Notes: generated by a model from the sequence alone, not told the origin. Shown: positions 1 through 14,200, numbered from the stretch's first letter. The stretch is 54,969 nt of DNA from Nemertoderma westbladi (GCA_032718475.1 JAUCBJ010006321.1:1-54969), one strand, 5' to 3'. A program made the numbers and translations.

Positions 1-3000
1 CCACATTCAGTATACGTACTTATAGTGGCCACATTCAGTATACGTACTTATAGTGGCCACATTCAGTATACGTACTTATAGTGGCCACATTCAGTATACG
101 TACTTATAGTGGCCACATTCAGTATACGTACTTATAGTGGCCACATTCAGTATACCTACTTATAGTGGCCACATTCAGTATACGTACTTATAGTGGCCAC
201 ATTCAGTATACCTACTTATAGTGGTACACATTCAGTATACGTACTTATAGTGGCCACATTCAGTATACGTACTTATAGTGGCCACATTCAGTATACGTAC
301 TTATAGTGGCCACATTCAGTATACGTACTTATAGTGGCCACATTCAGTATACGTACTTATAGTGGTACACATTCAGTATACGTACTTATAGTGGCCACAT
401 TCAGTATACGTACTTATAGTGGCCACATTCAGTATACGTACTTATAGTGGCCACATTCAGTATACGTACTTATAGTGGTACACATTCAGTATACGTACTT
501 ATAGTGGTACACATTCAGTATACGTACTTATAGTGGTACACATTCAGTATACGTACTTATAGTGGTACACATTCAGTATACGTACTTATAGTGGCCACAT
601 TCAGTATACGTACTTATAGTGGCCACATTCAGTATACGTACTTATAGTGGCCACATTCAGTATACGTACTTATAGTGGTACACATTCAGTATACGTACTT
701 ATAGTGGTACACATTCAGTATACGTACTTATAGTGGTACACATTCAGTATACGTACTTATAGTGGCCACATTCAGTATACGTACTTATAGTGGCCACATT
801 CAGTATACCTACTTATAGTGGTACACATTCAGTATACGTACTTATAGTGGCCACATTCAGTATACGTACTTATAGTGGCCACATTCAGTATACGTACTTA
901 TAGTGGCCACATTCAGTATACGTACTTATAGTGGTACACATTCAGTATACGTACTTATAGTGGTACACATTCAGTATACGTACTTATAGTGGCCACATTC
1001 AGTATACGTACTTATAGTGGCCACATTCAGTATACCTACTTATAGTGGTACACATTCAGTATACGTACTTATAGTGGTACACATTCAGTATACGTACTTA
1101 TAGTGGCCACATTCAGTATACCTACTTATAGTGGTACACATTCAGTATACGTACTTATAGTGGCCACATTCAGTATACGTACTTATAGTGGCCACATTCA
1201 GTATACGTACTTATAGTGGCCACATTCAGTATACGTACTTATAGTGGTACACATTCAGTATACGTACTTATAGTGGTACACATTCAGTATACGTACTTAT
1301 AGTGGCCACATTCAGTATACGTACTTATAGTGGCCACATTCAGTATACCTACTTATAGTGGTACACATTCAGTATACGTACTTATAGTGGTACACATTCA
1401 GTATACGTACTTATAGTGGCCACATTCAGTATACGTACTTATAGTGGTACACATTCAGTATACCTACTTATAGTGGTACACATTCAGTATACCTACTTAT
1501 AGTGGTACACATTCAGTATACGTACTTATAGTGGCCACATTCAGTATACGTACTTATAGTGGCCACATTCAGTATACGTACTTATAGTGGCCACATTCAG
1601 TATACGTACTTATAGTGGTACACATTCAGTATACGTACTTATAGTGGTACACATTCAGTATACGTACTTATAGTGGCCACATTCAGTATTCGTACTTATA
1701 GTGGCCACATTGAGTATACCTACTTATAGTGGTACACATTCAGTATACGTACTTATAGTGGTACACATTCAGTATACGTACTTATAGTGGCCACATTCAG
1801 TATACGTACTTATAGTGGCCACATTCAGTATACGTACTTATAGTGGTACACATTCAGTATACGTACTTATAGTGGTACACATTCAGTATACGTACTTATA
1901 GTGGCCACATTCAGTATACGTACTTATAGTGGCCACATTCAGTATACGTACTTATAGTGGCCACATTCAGTATACGTACTTATAGTGGCCACATTCAGTA
2001 TACCTACTTATAGTGGCCACATTCAGTATACGTACTTATAGTGGCCACATTCAGTATACAGACTTATAGTGGCCACATTCAGTATACGTACTTATAGTGG
2101 TACACATTCAGTATACGTACTTATAGTGGCCACATTCAGTATACGTACTTATAGTGGCCACATTCAGTATACGTACTTATAGTGGCCACATTCAGTATAC
2201 GTACTTATAGTGGCCACATTCAGTATACCTACTTATAGTGGCCACATTCAGTATACGTACTTATAGTGGCCACATTCAGTATACAGACTTATAGTGGCCA
2301 CATTCAGTATACGTACTTATAGTGGTACACATTCAGTATACCTACTTATAGTGGTACACATTCAGTATACGTACTTATAGTGGCCACATTCAGTATACGT
2401 ACTTATAGTGGCCACATTCAGTATACGTACTTATAGTGGCCACATTCAGTATACGTACTTATAGTGGCCACATTCAGTATACCTACTTATAGTGGCCACA
2501 TTCAGTATACGTACTTATAGTGGCCACATTCAGTATACAGACTTATAGTGGCCACATTCAGTATACGTACTTATAGTGGTACACATTCAGTATACGTACT
2601 TATAGTGGCCACATTCAGTATACGTACTTATAGTGGCCACATTCAGTATACGTACTTATAGTGGCCACATTCAGTATACGTACTTATAGTGGCCACATTC
2701 AGTATACCTACTTATAGTGGCCACATTCAGTATACGTACTTATAGTGGCCACATTCAGTATACAGACTTATAGTGGCCACATTCAGTATACGTACTTATA
2801 GTGGTACACATTCAGTATACGTACTTATAGTGGCCACATTCAGTATACGTACTTATAGTGGCCACATTCAGTATACGTACTTATAGTGGCCACATTCAGT
2901 ATACGTACTTATAGTGGCCACATTCAGTATACCTACTTATAGTGGCCACATTCAGTATACGTACTTATAGTGGCCACATTCAGTATACAGACTTATAGTG

Positions 3001-5465
3001 GCCACATTCAGTATACGTACTTATAGTGGCCACATTCAGTATACAGACTTATAGTGGCCACATTCAGTATACGTACTTATAGTGGTACACATTCAGTATA
3101 CGTACTTATAGTGGCCACATTCAGTATACGTACTTATAGTGGCCACATTCAGTATACGTACTTATAGTGGCCACATTCAGTATACGTACTTATAGTGGCC
3201 ACATTCAGTATACCTACTTATAGTGGCCACATTCAGTATACGTACTTATAGTGGCCACATTCAGTATACAGACTTATAGTGGCCACATTCAGTATACGTA
3301 CTTATAGTGGCCACATTCAGTATACCTACTTATAGTGGCCACATTCAGTATACGTACTTATAGTGGCCACATTCAGTATACAGACTTATAGTGGCCACAT
3401 TCAGTATACGTACTTATAGTGGTACACATTCAGTATACGTACTTATAGTGGCCACATTCAGTATACGTACTTATAGTGGCCACATTCAGTATACGTACTT
3501 ATAGTGGCCACATTCAGTATACGTACTTATAGTGGCCACATTCAGTATACCTACTTATAGTGGCCACATTCAGTATACGTACTTATAGTGGCCACATTCA
3601 GTATACAGACTTATAGTGGCCACATTCAGTATACGTACTTATAGTGGTACACATTCAGTATACGTACTTATAGTGGCCACATTCAGTATACGTACTTATA
3701 GTGGCCACATTCAGTATACGTACTTATAGTGGTACACATTCAGTATACGTACTTATAGTGGCCACATTCAGTATACGTACTTATAGTGGCCACATTCAGT
3801 ATACGTACTTATAGTGGCCACATTCAGTATACGTACTTATAGTGGCCACATTCAGTATACGTACTTATAGTGGCCACATTCAGTATACGTACTTATAGTG
3901 GCCACATTCAGTATACGTACTTATAGTGGCCACATTCAGTATACGTACTTATAGTGGTACACATTCAGTATACGTACTTATAGTGGCCACATTCAGTATA
4001 CGTACTTATAGTGGCCACATTCAGTATACGTACTTATAGTGGCCACATTCAGTATACGTACTTATAGTGGCCACATTCAGTATACCTACTTATAGTGGCC
4101 ACATTCAGTATACGTACTTATAGTGGCCACATTCAGTATACAGACTTATAGTGGCCACATTCAGTATACGTACTTATAGTGGTACACATTCAGTATACCT
4201 ACTTATAGTGGCCACATTCAGTATACAGACTTATAGTGGCCACATTCAGTATACGTACTTATAGTGGTACACATTCAGTATACGTACTTATAGTGGTACA
4301 CATTCAGTATACGTACTTATAGTGGTACACATTCAGTATACGTACTTATAGTGGTACACATTCAGTATACCTACTTATAGTGGTACACATTCAGTATACC
4401 TACTTATAGTGGCCACATTCAGTATACGTACTTATAGTGGCCACATTCAGTATACGTACTTATAGTGGCCACATTCAGTATACGTACTTATAGTGGCCAC
4501 ATTCAGTATACGTACTTATAGTGGTACACATTCAGTATACGTACTTATAGTGGCCACATTCAGTATACGTACTTATAGTGGTACACATTCAGTATACGTA
4601 CTTATAGTGGTACACATTCAGTATACGTACTTATAGTGGTACACATTCAGTATACCTACTTATAGTGGTACACATTCAGTATACCTACTTATAGTGGCCA
4701 CATTCAGTATACGTACTTATAGTGGCCACATTCAGTATACGTACTTATAGTGGCCACATTCAGTATACGTACTTATAGTGGCCACATTCAGTATACGTAC
4801 TTATAGTGGTACACATTCAGTATACGTACTTATAGTGGCCACATTCAGTATACCTACTTATAGTGGTACACATTCAGTATACCTACTTATAGTGGTACAC
4901 ATTCAGTATACCTACTTATAGTGGTACACATTCAGTATACCTACTTATAGTGGCCACATTCAGTATACGTACTTATAGTGGCCACATTCAGTATACGTAC
5001 TTATAGTGGCCACATTCAGTATACGTACTTATAGTGGCCACATTCAGTATACGTACTTATAGTGGTACACATTCAGTATACGTACTTATAGTGGCCACAT
5101 TCAGTATACCTACTTATAGTGGTACACATTCAGTATACCTACTTATAGTGGCCACATTCAGTATACGTACTTATAGTGGCCACATTCAGTATACCTACTT
5201 ATAGTGGTACACATTCAGTATACGTACTTATAGTGGCCACATTCAGTATACGTACTTATAGTGGCCACATTCAGTATACGTACTTATAGTGGCCACAAGT
5301 GTTTGTCACATTCAGTATACCTACTTATAGTGGCCACATTCAGTATACGTACTTATAGTGGCCACATTCAGTATACGTACTTATAGTGGCCACATTCAGT
5401 ATACGTACTTATAGTGGCCACAAGTGTTTGTCACATTCAGTATACCTACTTATAGTGGCCACATT
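1..5465. repeat. 28/29-bp satellite array, about 190 copies
   Basis: The unit begins CCACATTCAG, passes through TATACGTACTTATA and ends GTGG. Units joined as GTGG-CCAC are 28 bp and those joined as GTGG-TACAC are 29 bp. The unit ends are inverted (CCAC/GTGG) and the centre holds the palindrome TACGTA. A three-base variable site (CGT, CCT or CAG after TATA) marks unit types. The CAG type recurs at about 2055, 2280, 2534, 2758 and 2984, so there is an eight-unit higher-order period near 225 bp. The last units (about 5290-5465) carry a repeated AAGTGTTTGT insertion. The array reaches the left edge, so its true size is unknown. No open frame crosses it. Confidence 0.97.
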
Positions 5466-5552
5466 CACCACAAGTGAACAGGGATTACGTTTTTAATTGG
5501 TGGAGAAAAATAATTGAAATGGTGTAGAAACATTGGTGCTGCAGATATACTG

Positions 5553-5583
<31 letters not shown>

Positions 5584-6096
5584 CTGTATATATGGTGTAG
5601 AATAATTTTAGGTGTGCTTAATTTTTTGAATTTTATTCGAGTGTATTTATATATTTCGTTTTTAGTTTTTACTGCGCTAAATTTTATTTAATAATTTTCC
5701 GAGTGGTATTGCACGGAAGGTGCACAGTTTTGGCACAGGGGTATGCAGCTACTGCTACTGGTTGTGCACCGTACCATACTGTACTGTACTGTTCTCTCAT
5801 ATAGTTTCACATATTGTTTTCATCTCAGAACATTTCTTCCGCGAGAACAAGAACATCCTGCAGAATGCAGCGCGAAAATCACCATTGAAAGCCATGTAAA
5901 TAATGAAATTAACACTGTGGTTCCAAATCACAAGAACATGAGCAAATATCCACCAAAACTTAGAATTAAGAGGGGATGACCAGTTCTGAAAAAAAAGTCA
6001 CCGAATTAAAAAACATTAAAACATATAAATTATATATATTTATGAAAAATTAGTTTTAAAAAAATTAAATAATTAATAACGAATTGAATAATTTAA
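5466..6096. other. AT-rich spacer with TA microsatellite
   Basis: There is no gene here that I can support. A (TA)n tract lies at about 5544-5593, flanked on both sides by TACTGTATATAT. The rest is AT-rich unique-looking sequence. A 78-codon open frame at 5743-5979 has no recognisable domain and ordinary composition, so it is not called. Confidence 0.6.
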
Positions 6097-6429
6097 CTAA
6101 GGGGGACGTTCATAAAGTACAGTATATGTCACTCACGCAAATTTTCCAGTTTTCCATTTTTCGGCTAATTGTTTTTCAATACAGGTTTTCTGGGGTGCAA
6201 AATACATTGGAAAATATTTAAAAATGATATGATTACTATAAATGGCTGTTTAGTCCTCTCTGCGTAGGAAAAAAATGAAAAAAAACAAGTAACCACCACT
6301 TTTCAGTTAGAACACAACATTTTCATTCACTTATACGATGCTATAAATTCACATTTTCCGGTTTTCTATGGCGCTGATTCTAATGGAATACATTTCTAAT
6401 ATGCCAGATCATTCCTACTTGTATTTTTC

Positions 6430-7160
6430 GGCGTAGTTTGTCAAATTTTGGTGCTAGCACCAAATTTCGTACCCATCACCAAAAAGTACAAGTTTGCGAT
6501 GTTAAGTGTTGTTTTTATTGATTCCATCAGATTCAGGACCCTCATAAACCCGTATAACGCAAGAAACAAGATGATACTATCTACTGATCAATTTGCTTAT
6601 TTTCCAAAATTTGGTACTGGCGCAACAATTTTCACCCACCGGCGAAAAATAAAAGTTTGAAAACTCTTATGAAATTTTTACTGATTCCATTGAATTCAGA
6701 ACCCTCACAAATCCGTAAAACGCAAGAAACATGGTGACACAATCAATTGATATATTTGATGGTTTTCAAAATTTGGTGCTAGCACCAAATTTTGCACCAA
6801 CTTCCGAAAAATATAAGTTTGAGATGTCTAGTTCGATAATTATATATTCCATTGAATTCAGAACAGCCATAAACCTCTAAAACGCAAGAAATAAATTGTC
6901 ACAAGAAATTTTATCTATTGAAAGGATTTTTAAAATTTCGTGCTAGCACCAAAATTTGCACACAGCACCGAAAAATACAAGTTTGATACGCTTGGTGCAA
7001 CTCGTGTATATTTCATCGAAACCAGAACCCCAAAAAACCCCAATTGCGTAAAAAACAAGTTTCAAACAAGCAATTTACAAAATTGACATATTTCAAAATT
7101 TGGTGCTGGCACCAAAATTTGGCACCCACCGAAAAAAACAAGTTTGAAATTTCTAAATCA
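6430..7160. repeat. Diverged ~163-bp tandem repeat, five copies, with palindromic core
   Basis: A core resembling AAATTTGGTGCTAGCACC, itself palindromic around GCTAGC, recurs at about 6443, 6608, 6768, 6931 and 7094. Between cores each unit carries a similar block: ACAAGTTTGA, then a TTCCAT/GATTCAGAACC block, then AACGCAAGAAAC. The copies are well diverged. The array sits wholly inside the element bounded at 6097 and 7686. Confidence 0.85.
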
Positions 7161-7492
7161 ATTTATATGAATTGCATCCAATTGCTAACACCAAAAAACC
7201 GGTGTAAATCAAAAATAGAGAAGAGATGTTACAATTCATATTTAATGAAATAACAACAGTTTAACTGTGAACAACAGTGTAATTTTCAAAATTTTCAAAA
7301 AACGTCTCAAAAAAAGTGCCAAAAGTAGGGTTAAAAAATGGTGCTATAACTCGAAAACTACCCAATATTTTTGAAAACGGTTTTTACTACTAGGAAGACA
7401 GTTGATTTTTAGGAAAAGTCATAAAATTTCAGATTCCCAACTGCATTTGATTCAGAATTATAATAAAAAAACTACGGGGAGGATCATATTGA

Positions 7493-7511
7493 CCCCCCCC
7501 CCCCCCCCCCC
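7493..7511 (+). repeat. Poly-C tract (19 nt)
   Basis: An uninterrupted run of 19 C is followed by GGGTTTAATAGGG. It is one of seven poly-C/poly-G runs of 17-23 nt in this window. Confidence 0.95.
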
Positions 7512-7689
7512 GGGTTTAATAGGGTTAATGTCAGGGATTAAATTCAATATTATTGAGTTTATTGTTTTTTCTTAAAGTTTCCCACTCATCTACAAATGTG
7601 TTAGTCAAAGTCAAGTTAACATTAAAGCATATCGTAGAACATCGCCGTGACCGTCACAAAAGTACTTTATGAACGCCCCCTAAGTGAAT

Positions 7690-8043
7690 ATAATCCATTT
7701 AGTGCCCATGATGTAGCATACATCATTAAATGCAGCATAATTCATTAAATAGCATACTTCATTATGGAACATAATTCCTTACTAAATGTACTGTAGTATG
7801 TGTCATTAAATCTAGAATACTTACAGTAATTTATCATCTACATTTTTTAAATAAATTGTTGCATATACAGTACGTTCAATCGCTTAGGTTATGCATGCAT
7901 TATTATTTGTATTTAATTAATAATCTGTGACAAATAGTAAATATAATTATAATACTTTATTTTTACATCCCTACTAAACAATATTAAATTATGTGCCATA
8001 AAAAATAAACTCGAATACAAAGGTTATCAAAAAATTGTAGGCC
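7690..8043. other. AT-rich stretch without a recognised gene
   Basis: Short degenerate repeats of CATTAAAT(A)GCATA type occur at about 7725-7810. This is where a last exon (TM7) of the minus-strand GPCR might be expected, but no NPxxY-encoding sequence was found here by eye. Confidence 0.5.
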
Positions 8044-8230
8044 TACCAGGAAAATTTCAATGCCCGCCAATTGTATCTAACAAAGAGATTAACAAAATAA
8101 TAACAAACCGCAGAGGCTACATTTCCTGCCAATAGTAATGTTGGAGTTAATAAAACAATGTATGTAGCTGTAACTGTAATTAATGTCACGTTGATTATTC
8201 GGTATTGTCTTCTTTTCTTCTTGTCAGCTC
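8044..8230 (-). CDS. GPCR exon 5: ICL3 end and TM6; 3' end uncertain
   Basis: A basic run (KKKRRQYR) leads into TM6 with P6.50 in LLTPTLLLAG and on to LFVRYNW. The acceptor is either TTTTCAG| at 8231, which needs a one-base carry that exon 4 does not supply, or ACAAG| at 8220, which fits phase 0 but is a poor site. The frame reaches TAG at 8044-8046. TG|GTAGGC at 8046 is a plausible donor to an unseen TM7 exon. Confidence 0.72.
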
Positions 8231-11200
8231 CTGAAAACTAATATTTTTATTTATATAGATATTTAATGGAAAGCTTGATTTTTTGACCATATACTGGTAT
8301 CTGGTCCGCGGACCGAATATTTTATCGGGCAAAGGCTACTTTAGACTTTTCCCGATTGGCAGAGCCATTTAAAGGAGCAGGTTACAGAAACGTATTGGGG
8401 GAACCAAAACAATAAACATTGAATTACATTTAATTCTCTGTATTTGCAGTATTCCAGCATCCCAGTCCACGGACCACAATAAGATGGTGAGACAATAGGT
8501 AGTAAGATCAGTAGGAAATGCTGTTATGTTTTACCTTTTTATACCGCTTTCCCAATATAAATAAAGTCACAGCCGTAGACAATGTAATCAACGTAAATGG
8601 TATGAACCGACAAAGGATTGTAATACTCCATCCATCTACATTTCGTAGAATATCTGCTATTGGTAGATCAATAACGCATTTGTGCCTATATAAGAAAATA
8701 AAGAAGGTCTGTAAATCTACAGAGGTATTATAAATTTAATAGAGCTTTGTAAATATATTATACTGTATCACTAGTAGACCCTATTGTATGTAATTTTGCC
8801 TGTAAATAAATATATCACTTGGTGCTTTTCTCCCTCTCTAAATATTATACAAGGTGTTTGATAATAATAAATAATTAAAAAATAAGTTAGGTCTGACCAG
8901 GACAAGTCCGACCCATAAAAATTACTGAAATTTTGAAATTTCAGTAAACGTTCTTAATACTTAATTCGTACTTAATTAACATTACTTCGTTGGTATGGAT
9001 TTTCTGCAGTGTCTTACCAATGTACAGCTGTGAGTTGAGTTCTCTGCACCAGACAATGTAAATAACTAAACCGCATTTACAAGAATAATAAGGACGATTT
9101 ATCTTCTTCCCCCAGAGAGAGGTGGTTCACGCCTTGGCAAGGTTATTATTTCACGCAACACAGGGAATAATATGTTATACAGTATATTAATTAAGGCTTT
9201 TAAGATGAATTTTATCCAATATTCATATTTCTCTAATTAACAGTTTGCTGGTTAAAATCTAGTAAATTTAAAAATAAAATTAAAATATCCCTCTGTGGTC
9301 CGATCTGGGACCTCAATTGTTTGTGTTGTATTTATAGTAGGCCTATCCATGTTGGTATAAAGTTTCAGGTTCACTTTGTATAAGGAAGGGGCTTGTTAGT
9401 TAAAATTTGAAGGGTAATCTATCGCCTTACATTCCCTTAAAAAAATCCCTCAGACAGAACTAACTAACCCACTCAGTGCTGATGTCATGTGCGACACTTC
9501 ACTGAAGTCATAAACAAGCTCTCCATTGAATTCTTCTTTTAGATCAATGAGTCTGGCACCAATCCTCCCTAGAATCCCGAGCATGAACCCAACAATATGA
9601 ATAACGATAAGACTGATGTTAATTCGGAACATCGAAAATAAGTTGTTGTGTGTTACTGGATTTGTAACAGCAACTAACCTAAAAATTCATAATGAATATT
9701 AAACAAAATAGTTACATATTAAAATATTACTTATTGAACAACGAAATCAACAATTAATTCAGTACAACGTATCATAAATCCCTTCTGTAGCTGTATCAAA
9801 AGTTCCGAGAACAGATGCCGGGTTTCCGATGAGGATCGCAATTACGAGGCGTTGGAGCAGAAATTGGTGGGACTGGGGGGTTCCTTTGTGGCTGATCCGA
9901 TACGGGCACCGCGACATCGGAGGAAACTTTCTGTGGCCGGTTCCGGGCCACCAAATGTTTCATATGCGATTGGAGTAAATAGGTAATCCCGGACAACGAA
10001 ATCTTCACCTCCCTTAATCTTAAAACTTGGTTGTTTTCTCATTCATAGTTTTGTGTGAGAATTGATGTGTTTCGAATGGAGTAATTTCGAAGAGACTGTA
10101 GTTATGCCCTTGAGTTTCACAGAAGTGCTTATCTTTGACAGTGCTTCGTTTGTTGTTTGTGATTATTATTGATTTAGAGGTTGTAATACGTGATTTCATA
10201 GTGAACGTTGAACCAACTCCTTGCAATTTATAATCTTTACATTGGACTAAATAGAGCCTGCAATCTATTGGTTTTAGGTTCAGCCACGGCACGAGGTCCA
10301 CTGGGGGGTCGATAAAATGAGTACCAGTTACTGGGAGCTAGACAAGGAAAAGGAGTTGCGCCCACCCCTACCCACGGGTAGCAGATAGGAGTAGAGCCCA
10401 TCCCTACCATCGGGTAGCAGTTAGGAGTAGCGCCCACCCCTACCCTCGGGTAGCAGATAAGAGTAGCGCCCACCCCTACCCTCGTGTAGCAGATAGGAGT
10501 AGCGCCCACCCCTACCTTCGGGTAGCAGATAGGAGTAGCGCCCACCCCTACCTTCGGGTAGCAGATAGGAGTAGCGCCCACCCCTACCTTAGGGTAGCAG
10601 ATAGGAGTAGCGCCCACCCCTACCCTCGGGTAGCAGATAGGAGTAGCGCCCACCCCTACCTTCGGGTAGCAGATAAGAGTAGCGCCCACCCCTACCCTCG
10701 GGTAGCAAATAGGAGTAGCGCCCACCCCTACCTTCGGGTAGCAGATAGGAGTAGCGCCCACCCCTATCTTCGGGTAGCAGATAGGAGTAGCGCCCATCCC
10801 TACCTTCGGGTAGCAGATAGGAGTAGCGCCCACCCCTACCTTCGGGTAGCCGATAAGAGTAGCGCCCACCCCTACCCTCGGGTAGCAGATAGGAGTAGCG
10901 CCCATCCCTACCTTCGGGTAGCAGATAGGAGTAGCGCCCACCCCTACCTTCGGGTAGCAGATAAGAGTAGCGCCCATCCCTACCCTCGGGTAGCAGATAG
11001 GAGTAGCGCCAACCCCAATCTTCGGGTAGCAGATAGGAGTAGCGCCCATCCCTACCTTCGGGTAGCAGATAGGAGTAGCGCCCACCCCTACCTTCGGGTA
11101 GCAGATAAGAGTAGCGCCCATCCCTACCCTCGGGTAGCAGATAGGAGTAGCGCCCATCCCTATCTTCGGGTAGCAGATAGGAGTAGCGCCCATCCCTACC

Positions 11201-14200
11201 CTCGGGTAGCAGATAGGAGTAGCGCCCATCCCTACCATCGGGTAGCAGATAGGAGTAGCGCCCACCCCTATCTTCGGGTAGCAGATAGGAGTAGCGCCCA
11301 TCCCTACCTTCGGGTAGCAGATAGGAGTAGCGCCCACCCCTACCTTCGGGTAGCAGATAAGAGTAGCGCCCATCCCTACCCTCGGGTAGCAGATATGAGT
11401 AGCGCCCACCCCTATCTTCGGGTAGCAGATAGGATTAGCGCCCATCCCTACCTTCGGGTAGCAGATAGGAGTAGCGCCCACCCCTACCTTCGGGTAGCAG
11501 ATAGGAGTAGCGCCCACCCCTATCTTCGGGTAGCAGATAGGAGTAGCACCCATCCCTACCTTCGGGTAGCAGATAGGAGTAGCGCCCACCCCTACCTTCG
11601 GGTAGCAGATAAGAGTAGCGCCCACCCCTACCCTCGGGTAGCAGATAGGAGTAGCGCCCATCCCTACCTTCGGGTAGCAGATAACAGTAGCGCCCATCCC
11701 TACCCTCGGGTAGCAGATAGGAGTAGCGCCCACCCCTATCTTCGGGTAGCAGATAGGAGTAGCGCCCATCCCTACCTTCGGATAGCAGATAGGAGTAGCG
11801 CCCACCCCTACCTTCGGGTAGTAGATAAGAGTAGCGCCCATCCCTACCCTCGGATAGCAGATAGGAGTAGCGCCCACCCATATCTTCGGGTAGCAGATAG
11901 GAGTAGCGCCCATCCCTACCTTCGGGTAGCAGATAGGAGTAGCGCCCACCCCTACCTTCGGGTAGCAGATAGGAGTAGCGCCCACCCCTATCTTCGGGTA
12001 GCAGATAGGAGTAGCGCCCATCCCTACCTTCGGGTAGCAGATAGGAGTAGCGCCCACCCCTACCTTCGGGTAGCAGATAAGAGTAGCGCCCATCCCTACC
12101 TTCGGGTAGCAGATAAGAGTAGCGCCCACCCCTATCTTCGGGTAGCAGATAGGAGTAGCGCCCATCCCTACCTTCGGGTAGCAGATAGGAGTAGTGCCCA
12201 CCCCTGCCCTCGGTTAGAAGCTGTCGAAGGGGGGCCTTCGGGTCGCCTCGTCTTTGGTCGAATGTTTGCTTTGCTTGTACAGTATATTATTTGAATATAC
12301 GTCATTACCTACCTACCTATCAAGGCTTATGAGAACCATAATCCAAGCACCAGTATAATACATAAATGTTAACCACGGCACAAACATTATGCAATAAAAC
12401 CATACGAATGAATACATATTTGGGTATCCATAGAATTCAACAAATTTACGGGACATTAAACAAAGTAATAGAGAAGTGTCGGAAATAGCCAAGACTATTA
12501 TACACCTGAAAACAAAAACAATTATAATCGGTGATAAATTTATTAATATATTAATACCTGGTATATTAAATTGAAAAGGTTTAAAGGTTTATTTTATGCA
12601 GTTTTTGAACTGTTACAGCAACTACTAGCTGGGAGAAACTTTCGAATATCGATATAGGACAACTGTTAAAACCCGGTCTTACAAAACTCCCAAAAGAACC
12701 CAATAGAACACAAAAGAACCTCCCAAAAGAACCCAATACTGTAGAACAAAAAACAACTCAAAATAGAACCCAAAAACACCCAAAAGAATGAAATAGGTGT
12801 GCATAATGAAATTTGTTATGCCAGATTTGTTCAACTTGACTGTATTCAACAATATCTGAAGCATAAAATCACTGTATATTTATAGCATGAATTATAGCAC
12901 AATACAAATGAATCAAACAATTATAAGCACAATAGTTAAAGTTTGTAAGGTAATTTCTAATTGCAGTATGTATCCCCTATAGTACAGCATTGCAATGTCC
13001 TATCCGCATGTCAGTTCTTTATCGACGAATCCCAGGGTGTGCCTTGATCGCCGGCCGCCACGAAGGTACATTGAACTCTTCTGGAGGAGCACGAATTGCA
13101 GACGCCGCCTCACTCTTCCCATAACTCTTTCAAGGCCCCTCTCCCACTTCCCTTAGTGTATAGCGACGGCAGCCTTTATGAACGCTAATGACTTTGATTC
13201 TTGCATTGTCTAATAAACAGCCCCGGATCAGGATCACTTATTTTCATTTGACCTGAAAGGGTCCCACCATGGATTCGAGTAGGTCCACTAATACCTCGCG
13301 GCCTTCATCATGTCGCTTTACGACATGCCCCCCCCTGGCCTATTTACAGCACAGCGCATGTGATGTAGAGAATTTATCCCCACAACCCTTATGGCATTGG
13401 CACCATTGGGGGGTGGGTGTATTGGAAGGCCATATTTTGCTAGGTTGTTAGGTTTATAGGGGCCTCGGGGATATTTTTACAGAATAAATTTTATTTCCTA
13501 TTAAATCACTTATATGTCCGTTTATTTAGACTTTTGGTCCATTTTTTTAGTTTTATTTTACCGATTTAAGTTCTCTGGTACTACTGAGCTGTTCTCTTAG
13601 GCCATCATTACCAGTATCAATATAAGGAAAGAGTGGTGTAAAAGTAATGCCTAAACCCTAGAAAGAATAATATTGCGGAACTGCAATGCTTAGGCCTACT
13701 GATACTGTGAAATTTACTATCACTATTATTTATATTTACTAAAAAATGAATTTACTAATTATTTCAGAATTTTAGTACTGTAGTTAATTTTAAATAACCT
13801 TTGCAGGCCCGGCGCTCAGCCAACTGCGCTACCCCGCCTTTGGGAAAAGTTTAGTGTTTTGGTTAGAAAAGTCCGCCTCCGTAACCTGCTCCTTTCCCTG
13901 TATTGCTAAAGAAAACGTTTATTGTTTTGGTTAGAAGAGCCTGCCTTTGTAATCTGCTCATTTCCCTGTATAGCTAAAGAAAGGGTTTATTGTTATGGTT
14001 AGAAACGCTCGCCTTTGTAACCTGCTCCTTTCCCTGTATTGCTAAAGAAAAGGTTTATTGTTTTTGTTAAAAAAAAGCACGCCTCTAAAACCTGCTCCTT
14101 TCCCTGTATTGCTAAAGAAAAGGTTTATTGTTTTGGTTAAAAAAGCCCGCCTCTGTAACCGGCTCCTTTCCCTGTATTGCTGAAGAAATGGTTTACTGTT

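Larger units (their letters stand above)
6097..7686. mobile_element. Putative non-autonomous DNA element with short inverted termini
   Basis: The left end (about 6097-6120, TAAGGGGGACGTTCATAAAG) is the inverted match of the right end (about 7661-7684, CTTTATGAACGCCCCCTAA), with one extra base on the left. Inverted 20-23 bp ends about 1.6 kb apart around a non-coding interior suggest a non-autonomous cut-and-paste transposon. No transposase frame is present. I could not fix a clean target-site duplication, so the superfamily is unassigned. The interior holds the ~163-bp tandem repeat and a poly-C run. Confidence 0.55.

Noticed and set aside
1-5465. CRISPR-like regular repeats
   Set aside because: Units are directly adjacent with no unique spacers, and the window is animal DNA with introns. 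It is a satellite.
1-5465. Telomeric array
   Set aside because: The unit has no TTAGGG-type sequence and is 28/29 bp.
5743-5979. 78-codon open frame
   Set aside because: No domain, no splice context and ordinary intergenic composition.
10237-12201. 654-codon open frame on the minus strand
   Set aside because: It is the 36-bp minisatellite read through. It lies inside a phase-consistent GPCR intron, and comparable frames are open on the other strand.
12679-12864. Short hydrophobic minus-strand frame as a GPCR transmembrane exon
   Set aside because: Its hydrophobicity comes from the GGGTTCTTTT low-complexity array, and exons 1 and 2 already join in phase around it.
13804-13841. Functional tRNA gene on the minus strand
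   Set aside because: Only the 5' half resembles a tRNA; the B-box and a closing acceptor stem are missing.
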